Source: Bacteroidota bacterium
GTDB taxonomy: Bacteria > Bacteroidota > Ignavibacteria > Kryptoniales > JAKASW01
Assembly (NCBI GenBank): GCA_021825585.1
Contig: JAKAGT010000006.1
Coordinates: forward strand, 62,001-126,000
Length of the DNA: 64,000 nucleotides
Reading direction: 5' to 3'
Made by a program: the position numbers and the translations under genes. Positions 57,833-64,000 of the stretch are shown here, piece after piece. The first letter of the stretch is position 1. Each line of letters opens with the position of its first letter. The notes beneath the pieces are model-generated. The model saw only the letters and a program-made list of their open reading frames with translations, was not told where the DNA came from and made no database searches.

Positions 57833-59262
57833 CTGTCACTCTCCTCTCTGGCCGCCAGGTTTGACGTTTTTTCCTTTTCGGAGCTCTCTTCCTCCGAGAA
57901 TTTCATTCCAGCCGGAGTCGGTTCCGAAAGGGATTGTATGAATTCCGTAATGAGAACCGCCTCGGCATCGTTTCCGCACCAGGGCGGCATGAAGTAGTGT
58001 GCCTTGTTCAGATGGGTGACCACAGTACTAATCATATCCCTGGTCCACCCCTGAGTCAGTCTGTCGAGGCCCGAGAAGCCGTTCGTGGAGTGGCAATCGT
58101 TGCAGTGGTACTGGAACAATACTTTGCCGACTTTTACCTGTTCTGCAACCGGCAGCTTCAGCATCTCGGCGTAGTCAATATTACCGTCTTTCGTAACGGC
58201 CTGAGGGTATTGTTCTTTCAAATACGCCCTGGTCCACACGCCCCCGTTCAGGTAGCCGGATGCCTGCAACTTAGGGATCTCAGAAACCAGAACGTTATTC
58301 CCCGTCACGTAATTGTACACGATGTACGGCTTTCGTGCGCCCTCGCGTATAAACTCTCCGGTCCCGGTTGCGGCAATTCCGAGCAGGAAATAGAGAATGG
58401 CAAATCCTGGGTTCAGCCATCCGGGATGCCTGTAAGGACCGAAGTATAACATGAAGAACACGACCGCAGAAGCAAGGAATATCAGAGCCGTGAGAATGTT
58501 GAGGGCGCTTGCCCCGGCAAGAGCGGACTTTGCACTCTCCGGGATATTGACGTACCACCATGCACCACCCGCTGTTACGAGTGCAGCCCCTGCCATGCCC
58601 CATTTTGAGACGCGATTTTCAACGAGAGAACGAAGGTGGACGTCATTCCTGAGTTTGAAGGCGGCATGCAAATAGATGTAGAGCGATGCAAGCAGAAGCG
58701 CGGCACCGGAGCGCGCCATGATTTGCGGGATTGTCTGGGGATTGAAGAATGCGGTCCACATCCCCTTCTCGGGGGTCCAGTTGCCTATGTCGAGTTGAAA
58801 AGCCGTGATTCCGGTTATAAGAACTAGGCTGATATATGCGGAAATTGCATAGATCCAGCCGATGGCGGCGTGTGTCTTCGGGTCCAGTCGCCCCCAATAA
58901 TAATGGAATACGAAAGCGGATACGATCTCGATAACGAAGAAAACATACTCCATCGCCCAGCCGAAGACAAAGATGTGTATCAAAGACTCTGTAGCCAGGG
59001 GAGATGCGAGCCCGATTGTCCACCAGATCCCGACACCGGTGATTGCGCCAAAAACGACCGTGAGCAGAATGAAGAAAAGTGTGTGGGTCCTGAGGTAATC
59101 AAGCATCGGTCTATCGTTGGACTTGTAGGCATGAGATACCTCTCCGGCCAGCACGATTCCCCCGCCGACCGCGTAAAGGGAAACGAATACGTGAATTGTA
59201 GCGATGCCTGCAATCAACATGGGAGCCGTGAAGTTCGGAACGTACCACCAGGGATAATGCAT
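57829..59262 (-). CDS. Cytochrome bd-superfamily subunit I fused to cytochrome c
   Basis: 477 residues. About nine membrane helices resemble the N-terminal part of CydA; H24 (IATIHVFVSLY) matches the high-spin heme ligand and E41 lies one helix turn group below. The quinol-binding Q loop of true CydA is missing. From about residue 370 a soluble cytochrome c domain follows with CNDCH at 387-391 and the likely Met ligand M425 in HYFMPPWCG. Electrons thus likely come from or go to a c-type carrier, not quinol directly. GGAGGAG precedes the ATG. Confidence 0.85.
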   Translation of the reverse strand: MHYPWWYVPNFTAPMLIAGIATIHVFVSLYAVGGGIVLAGEVSHAYKSNDRPMLDYLRTHTLFFILLTVVFGAITGVGIWWTIGLASPLATESLIHIFVFGWAMEYVFFVIEIVSAFVFHYYWGRLDPKTHAAIGWIYAISAYISLVLITGITAFQLDIGNWTPEKGMWTAFFNPQTIPQIMARSGAALLLASLYIYLHAAFKLRNDVHLRSLVENRVSKWGMAGAALVTAGGAWWYVNIPESAKSALAGASALNILTALIFLASAVVFFMLYFGPYRHPGWLNPGFAILYFLLGIAATGTGEFIREGARKPYIVYNYVTGNNVLVSEIPKLQASGYLNGGVWTRAYLKEQYPQAVTKDGNIDYAEMLKLPVAEQVKVGKVLFQYHCNDCHSTNGFSGLDRLTQGWTRDMISTVVTHLNKAHYFMPPWCGNDAEAVLITEFIQSLSEPTPAGMKFSEEESSEKEKTSNLAAREESDR

Positions 59263-59421
59263 TTACTCCTCCATGCGGTTTGAAGTGCCTCTGAAACTTT
59301 TCAGACGGCGATTACAACGTCGCTCGTCCGCGGAAGCTGAAATCCTTCTCAGAAACCAGGATCTTTGTTCTTGAGGATATCTCGGTGGTGCTGCGGGTTG
59401 GAAATCATATCAAGGAGAAGG

Positions 59422-59469
59422 CGCAGGGGTTTGTAGTTTATAGGGCAACTATGGATCTGTTCCCCTGCG
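59422..59469. repeat. Long-armed inverted repeat of unknown role
   Basis: CGCAGGGG (59422-59429) and its exact complement CCCCTGCG (59462-59469) enclose 32 bases that include a small ATAG...CTAT dyad. It lies between the divergent start of the bd-like operon and the 3' end of tRNA-Ser. It could be a terminator for the leftward tRNA-Ser transcript or an RNA element. Confidence 0.35.
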
Positions 59470-59552
59470 TATGTGGTGTCATGAAGCTTGTTGGACCGGG
59501 GCAAATGCCCACCGGGTCTTTCAGAATCACATGAGTTCGTTCAGATGTCTCG

Positions 59553-59639
59553 CGGAGAGGGAGGGATTCGAACCCTCGATACCCCTAAGGGTATTCCGGT
59601 TTTCAAGACCGGTCGATTCAACCACTCTCGCACCTCTCC
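59553..59639 (-). tRNA. tRNA-Ser (anticodon TGA)
   Basis: 87 bases on the minus strand with the long variable arm of tRNA-Ser. The acceptor GGAGAGG pairs with CCTCTCC, with G as discriminator. The anticodon loop CTTGAAA gives TGA. The T loop is TTCGAAT. CCA is not encoded. Confidence 0.96.
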
Positions 59640-59852
59640 AACGTATGTCATTAGTGAGCACGGCAGCGCATAATACTAGTGGAACGATCCTGCGCCTGCG
59701 ACTTTTCGTTCCCTAATGCTTTGTCGCCACATACCCGCCGGTGTGGGCGAAGGCATATCTGCTAACTAACTGCTGCTGACGCCATGAATGTCGGTATAAA
59801 TTTACAAACCGGCGGTCCAAGTTACAAAATCTTTCCACCGCAGTAGAAAAGA

Positions 59853-60503
59853 CTAGCGCGGAAGCGGCTCAATCCTCAGGCTCTGGTGTCTCATGAATAT
59901 TGCATAGTACATACCGAGGTGCAACGGCTGGGTATACATGTTAACTCGCAGCTTCTGGAGTTCTTGCTGTATGTCCTCGGAAAACTGACGGATATCGATC
60001 TCACCGAGATAACCGCTGTTGATAACAGAACCGCTCGGTGGAATCTCACTGATCAACGAATCGAAGCTCATACCGTTCTGCAGGGCGTTGTAAGCAGAGT
60101 CGGCTTCTGCGGGTGTCCTGCAGATAATTTGTGACAGGATCATCGTGAGAGGAGGAGTGTGAACGATATGAGCAACCTGCGAGATCCTCATTTGAATCGG
60201 GTTCCCGTTCAGAGTGGCCGGAGAATACTTCCAGGTCATGATGCTATTTACTGCCATCGAATCCCATTCCGGGTCTCCACTGGAGTTCATGAGCTCCGCA
60301 CGGACTACCGAACCTGTCCTGCTGACGATTAGGTCGGTCCTTAGATCGAAAGTCCTTGAGGAAATATTAGAAGGGAGCGGCGGGAAGGGTGTCTTTTGGA
60401 TCAATACTGGCGGCACCGCATTTGAGCTGAGTCCACCAAACATCGAACATCCAAACAGAAGGATAGAAAACAATGGCAGCTGCAGAATTCTTGGCACTGA
60501 CAT
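59853..60503 (-). CDS. Lipoprotein combining TonB-C-like and parvulin-like regions
   Basis: 216 residues from the ATG at 60503 (AAAGGGGG upstream). The lipoprotein signal has LLFGC, lipidated at Cys19. Residues about 50-113 look like a TonB C-terminal domain (LRTDLIVSRTGSVVRAELMNSSG then MTWKYSPATLNGNPI). Residues about 120-206 look like a PpiC/parvulin rotamase (ILSQIICRTPAEADSAYNALQNGMSFDSLI, GYLGEID). Both assignments are by pattern only. It might be an envelope folding factor or use the TonB fold for protein binding. A longer upstream ATG (60584) lacks support. Confidence 0.6.
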   Translation of the reverse strand: MSVPRILQLPLFSILLFGCSMFGGLSSNAVPPVLIQKTPFPPLPSNISSRTFDLRTDLIVSRTGSVVRAELMNSSGDPEWDSMAVNSIMTWKYSPATLNGNPIQMRISQVAHIVHTPPLTMILSQIICRTPAEADSAYNALQNGMSFDSLISEIPPSGSVINSGYLGEIDIRQFSEDIQQELQKLRVNMYTQPLHLGMYYAIFMRHQSLRIEPLPR

Positions 60504-60610
60504 AAAATCCCCCTTTCTTAGCTCAGATATCACCCCAACTTTACTAAAAGAACTCAACGAATGCAAATGAGGGAGAAGGTGCACGTGCCTGCAGATGAAA
60601 CCCTGAAGGG

Positions 60611-60639
60611 TTGAAAAAGTAATTGTTTGGAGCTATATT
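60611..60639 (+). promoter_or_regulatory. Promoter candidate for rimP-nusA-infB
   Basis: TTGAAA (60611-60616) and TATATT (60634-60639) with a 17-base spacer. Initiation near 60646 gives a leader of about 48 bases that contains the terminator hairpin at 60660-60686. Confidence 0.7.
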
Positions 60640-60659
60640 TTAACTGACTCCGACGCTCG

Positions 60660-60686
60660 GCCCGGATTTTCTGGGCTATTTTTTTT
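60660..60686 (+). terminator. Intrinsic terminator in the rimP leader (attenuator candidate)
   Basis: GCCCGGA (60660-60666), TTT loop, TCTGGGC (60670-60676) with one G-U pair, then TA and eight T residues (60679-60686). It lies between the promoter at 60611-60639 and the rimP ATG at 60694, so readthrough is needed to express the operon. In Bacillus subtilis NusA represses its own operon through a leader terminator; the same logic is inferred here. Confidence 0.75.
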
Positions 60687-60693
60687 AGAGGAC

Positions 60694-61152
60694 ATGGAAA
60701 AGACAGAGAAAATACGAGAATTGAAGGCACTTCTAAGTCCCGCTATCGAACGCCAGGGAGCCTTTCTAGTCGAGCTGGCGATCAAGGGCGATAGCAAGAG
60801 GGAATTGCTTGAAGTGTTCTGTGACACAGAGAAAGGGATTACAATCAATCAGTGCGCGGAAATCAGCAGGGAAATTCTCCCGCTGGTCGATGCTTCACAA
60901 ATTCTAGGCGGCAACTTTCGATTGGAAGTCTCCTCGCCGGGAGTTGGTGTTCCTCTGAGGGACAGGAGGCAGTACAAGAGCAACATGGGAAGGCTCATGT
61001 CCGTGAAATTCAGAGATGGCTCGGAGGTTAAAGATATTGAAGGTGACTTAACTGATTTGACTGATGAGACTATAGTGTTGAAAACGGAAACGGCTTCGGT
61101 TGAGCTAGGATTTGATTCGATAATTGAAGCGAGAGCAAAAATAAGATGGTGA
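60694..61152 (+). CDS. rimP: Ribosome maturation factor RimP
   Basis: 152 residues, two domains. The N-domain has GAFLVELAIKGDSKRELLEVFCDTEKGITINQCAEISREI; the motif VSSPGVGVPLRDRRQYKSN follows. It assists 30S maturation. AGAGGA lies just upstream, adjacent to the leader terminator. First gene of the rimP-nusA-infB operon. Confidence 0.95.
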   Translation: MEKTEKIRELKALLSPAIERQGAFLVELAIKGDSKRELLEVFCDTEKGITINQCAEISREILPLVDASQILGGNFRLEVSSPGVGVPLRDRRQYKSNMGRLMSVKFRDGSEVKDIEGDLTDLTDETIVLKTETASVELGFDSIIEARAKIRW

Positions 61153-61163
61153 TAGGAGGATAA

Positions 61164-62471
61164 ATGCACGCTGAGAAGAATGAGATCATATCTGCCGCGG
61201 CAGAAATCGCGAAAGAGAAGGGCATCGACAAAGAGGTCGTTTCTGAGATACTGGAAGAAGTCTTCTCGGGAATCGTGAAGAAGAAATACGGTGAAGATGT
61301 CGAGACGGACATCGTGACGAACGTAGATCGCGGTGAGATTGAGATATATGTAATCAAGGATATTGTAGAGAATGTGGAGAACCCGGGCAAACAGATCAGC
61401 CTTGAGGCTGTCAGGCAAATCGAGCCTGACGGCGACTTCGATATAGGCGACCAATATCCCGAAGAGGTGTCACCGGAAGAACTGGGGAGGCGTCTTGTGG
61501 TATTTGCGCGGCAGACCTTTCTCCAGAGGCTTCATGAGTACGAAAAGAATGTCATCTACGACGAGTACAATAAGATGATCGGCGAAATCGTCGTCGGTGA
61601 AATCTACCAGGTCAAGCGGGACTTCATACTGGTGAACCACAATAGACGCGAGCTTTTCCTGCCGAGATCGGAACAGATTTCTAACGAACACTACAGAAAG
61701 AATTCCACCGTCCGCGCGGTCGTGAAGGAAGTCCGGAAGGGAACATCCGGCCCCCAGGTTATAATCTCGAGAGCAGATCCGATGTTTCTCAAGAAGCTTT
61801 TCGAGATGGAGATCCCCGAAATTTTCGACGGAGTTGTCGAGATAAGAGCCATTGCGCGCGATCCCGGAAAAAGGGCGAAAGTCGCGGTTCTATCCACCGA
61901 TTCCAGAGTCGACGCTGTAGGCGCATGCGTCGGCATGAAAGGGGTGAGGATACACTCAATCGTTCGCGAGTTGAACAACGAGAATATCGACGTCCTGCTG
62001 TTCTCTGAAGAGCCTGCCATGTTCGTCGAGCGTTCACTGACGCCTGCCAAGGTGACGAAGGTCACAGTTGATCTGGCCGGCCGAAAGGCGCAAGTATGGG
62101 TTGATAACAACCAGGAATCGATTGCCATCGGGAAAGAGGGCATCAACGTCAAGCTGGCATCGAGGCTGACGGGATTCGACATAGACCTCATGCGCGAAGG
62201 CGTCGCCCCGGAATCGAAGGGTCAGGGACGGGAGAAGCAGGAAGCCGAGGAGTACGATATAGATCTGTCAGAATTCAAGGAAGAGCTCGGCGAAGAACTT
62301 CTGACAAAGTTTCTCGATGCCGGTTACCTCACCGCAAGGAACGTATTGGATGCTACGGAAGATGAGATAAGATCCGACGTCGACATTCCGGTAGAAGAAG
62401 TGCAGAGATTCAAAGAAATGATGCGGAAAGAACTCGAAGAGGAACCTGAAAACGAATCGCAAGATGAATAG
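61164..62471 (+). CDS. nusA: Transcription elongation/termination factor NusA
   Basis: 435 residues. The N-domain, S1 domain (GEIYQVKRDFILVNHNRRELFLP), KH1 (RDPGKRAKVAVLSTD, GACVGMKGVRI), KH2 (KVTVDLAGRKAQVWVDNNQESIAIGKEGINVKLASRL) are in order. A short C-terminal helix-hairpin region (AGYLTARNVLDATEDEI) and acidic tail follow instead of the two long AR domains of Escherichia coli. Eleven bases after rimP, with GGAGG before the ATG. Confidence 0.96.
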   Translation: MHAEKNEIISAAAEIAKEKGIDKEVVSEILEEVFSGIVKKKYGEDVETDIVTNVDRGEIEIYVIKDIVENVENPGKQISLEAVRQIEPDGDFDIGDQYPEEVSPEELGRRLVVFARQTFLQRLHEYEKNVIYDEYNKMIGEIVVGEIYQVKRDFILVNHNRRELFLPRSEQISNEHYRKNSTVRAVVKEVRKGTSGPQVIISRADPMFLKKLFEMEIPEIFDGVVEIRAIARDPGKRAKVAVLSTDSRVDAVGACVGMKGVRIHSIVRELNNENIDVLLFSEEPAMFVERSLTPAKVTKVTVDLAGRKAQVWVDNNQESIAIGKEGINVKLASRLTGFDIDLMREGVAPESKGQGREKQEAEEYDIDLSEFKEELGEELLTKFLDAGYLTARNVLDATEDEIRSDVDIPVEEVQRFKEMMRKELEEEPENESQDE

Positions 62472-62496
62472 GTCCTAAAGAAAGGCTACCCTCAGC

Positions 62497-64000
62497 ATGG
62501 CTGAAACTGCAACTAAGAAAAAACTCGTGACAAAAGTCGCCTCTGAATTTCAGGTCTCTGCAGACCAGATAGTGGACTTTTTGAAGAGCAAAGGGCATGA
62601 TAAAGTGAAGCGTACGTCCTCGGTTGACGAGCATATGTATGCCGAGCTTTCCGCGCACTTCAAGAAGGAGTTGGACCAGGTAGGGAAGCGCCAGAAGATC
62701 AAAGAGCAACTGAGCGAGAAGCAGGAAGAGAAAGTTGTAGTAAAGAAGCTCGTCGACACCGTCACAGTTGAAAAACAGCCGGTTGTCGAGTCGAAGTTAG
62801 AGACACCGCCGGTTTCGGGGATCGTGGGTCACGGGGAAGGAACAAGCCGGAAGGAAACTGAGGCACCTGTGGCCGAGACTCAGGTCGCCGGAGGGGAGAT
62901 CGAGACCGCAGAGCACGCGGAAATCACGACTCCCACTGAAGAACAGCCCGAAATCGGTGTTGGACCGACAACCATAGAGGCTCACGAAGCAAGTGTGCCT
63001 CTTCAGGAAATGCCAGCCGCGAGGGAGCCCGACCTCAAGCCGGTGGAAGCGCGCGCAGGGGGGGAAGCGGCCAAGACGGAAATTCCCGCTGCTCAACCCG
63101 AGATTAAGGAAGAGAAGATCACCGCGCCGAAAACTGCCGAGACTGTTGCGAAGACTGCCGTACAGGAGCCGCCTCCCAAGGAGGAAAAAGGACTCAAGAT
63201 CCGGGGAAGAATAGATCTTCAGACGGGTCAGAGAATAACCGAAGAGGAGATGCGCCTGCGGAAGGAACTGGAAGAGGCTCAGAAGAAAACGAAAGAGGCC
63301 GCGGCTCAACTTGAAACCGAGACTCAGGCTCATAAGAAGAAGAAGAAGAAGAGAAAGAAGATACGCGAAGAGAGTACCACTCCGGAAACCCCGGCGGTGG
63401 CCCCGGTAGTGTCCGATGAAGACCTCAAAAAACGCAAGAAGAAGAAGGGAAAACATCCTGACGTGGACCAGGCGGAAGTTGAACTGGCGTTCCAGCGCAC
63501 GATGGCGAACCTGGAGGACGGCGGAGAGAGCGACCGTGCTGCGCTTCGCAAGAAGAAAAGAAAAGAGAAATTTGAGGCCCAGCAGCGTGAGATAGAAAAA
63601 CAGGAAAGCGAGAAACGCAAGCTGAAACTCACGGAATTCGTTTCGGTCGGAGAACTGGCGAAGCTGATGAGTGTGGATGTCGCCGAGGTGATCTCCAAAT
63701 GTATTTCGTTCGGACTCATGGTTTCGATAAACCAGAGACTTGACCTGGAAACGATCACGCTTCTGGCTGACGATTTCGGCTACGAAGTCGAATTGCAAGA
63801 AGAGTACACGGACGAAGTACTGGAAGACAAGCCGGATCCGCTGGAGACCCTGAAGCCGCGTCCGCCGGTCGTGACAATTATGGGACATGTCGACCACGGA
63901 AAGACTTCGCTTCTGGATTTCATCAGGCAGGCAAATGTCGTAGCCGGAGAGGCAGGCGGTATAACACAGCACATCGGTGCATATCAGGTTAAGCTCCCCA
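62497..64000 (+). CDS. infB: Translation initiation factor IF-2, 3'-truncated by window
   Basis: 501 codons are seen and the frame is open at the end. The IF2 N-terminal domain ([22 protein letters not shown]) is followed by a long K/E/P/A-rich linker (about residues 80-370), then a second IF2_N-like domain ([33 protein letters not shown]) and the G1 motif [14 protein letters not shown] near residue 466. It delivers initiator tRNA. Last visible gene of the nusA operon. Confidence 0.95.
   Translation, partial: MAETATKKKLVTKVASEFQVSADQIVDFLKSKGHDKVKRTSSVDEHMYAELSAHFKKELDQVGKRQKIKEQLSEKQEEKVVVKKLVDTVTVEKQPVVESKLETPPVSGIVGHGEGTSRKETEAPVAETQVAGGEIETAEHAEITTPTEEQPEIGVGPTTIEAHEASVPLQEMPAAREPDLKPVEARAGGEAAKTEIPAAQPEIKEEKITAPKTAETVAKTAVQEPPPKEEKGLKIRGRIDLQTGQRITEEEMRLRKELEEAQKKTKEAAAQLETETQAHKKKKKKRKKIREESTTPETPAVAPVVSDEDLKKRKKKKGKHPDVDQAEVELAFQRTMANLEDGGESDRAALRKKKRKEKFEAQQREIEKQESEKRKLKLTEFVSVGELAKLMSVDVAEVISKCISFGLMVSINQRLDLETITLLADDFGYEVELQEEYTDEVLEDKPDPLETLKPRPPVVTIMGHVDHGKTSLLDFIRQANVVAGEAGGITQHIGAYQVKLP

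Noticed and set aside
62797-63972. 391-codon Leu/Phe-rich frame antisense to infB
   Set aside because: Its apparent hydrophobic, membrane-like stretches come from reading the K/E-rich infB linker backwards.

Overview
The window is about 64 kb of roughly balanced GC content from a bacterial chromosome. It is dominated by the conserved RNA-polymerase and ribosomal-protein superoperon. The organism looks like a member of the Bacteroidota/Chlorobiota side of the FCB group, perhaps an Ignavibacteria-like lineage. This is inference from several signs: a RecQ with a long insertion and an HTH tail, a DUF4296-like lipoprotein, no adk between secY and map, and EF-Tu starting its G1 motif as GHIDHGKT. 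Unlike classical Bacteroidetes, many genes have strong Shine-Dalgarno sequences, and promoter candidates read TTGAxx-16/17-TAxATT. No 16S gene is present to settle the taxonomy.

Layout. 1-2.6 kb: the end of an outer-membrane barrel protein, an amino-acid permease and a small EthD-family protein. 2.9-7.5 kb: nuoABCDEF (peripheral arm of complex I plus NuoA), without nuoG-N. 7.6-11.1 kb: a tightly packed cluster of dUTPase, polysaccharide deacetylase, AI-2E-type transporter, RsmI-like methyltransferase and a small lipoprotein. 11-15 kb: RecQ helicase and a ROK protein. 15-17.4 kb: a three-gene corrinoid methyltransferase operon (UroD-type methyltransferase, corrinoid protein, homocysteine S-methyltransferase); the corrinoid protein has lost most of its cobalamin-binding fold. 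18-24 kb: an octaheme cytochrome c with a good terminator, a DUF6062 protein, a DUF190 protein and three membrane-anchored pilin-like proteins (PilX/PilW/PilV style).

24.1-55.7 kb: one continuous plus-strand run. It holds tRNA-Thr, -Tyr, -Gly, -Thr, rpmG, tRNA-Trp, secE, nusG, rplKAJL, rpoBC, then str (rpsL, rpsG, fusA, tuf), S10, spc and alpha operons ending in rplQ. The tRNA order matches the classical tufB locus but tuf itself is missing there. Regulatory structures include a three-hairpin leader before rplJ, a perfect 11-bp inverted repeat between rplL and rpoB, a hairpin and strong promoter between rpoC and rpsL, and a UACG-capped hairpin after rplQ.

56-64 kb: engB, a two-gene cytochrome bd-superfamily oxidoreductase with a fused cytochrome c, tRNA-Ser, a lipoprotein that appears to join a TonB-C-like domain to a parvulin-like domain, and rimP-nusA-infB (infB runs off the end). 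A promoter and a textbook intrinsic terminator precede rimP, suggesting attenuation, possibly NusA autoregulation.

No CRISPR array, insertion sequence, prophage or defence system was recognised. The most unusual items are the gutted corrinoid protein in an otherwise intact operon, the cytochrome bd-like/cytochrome c fusion, and the TonB-C/parvulin lipoprotein.
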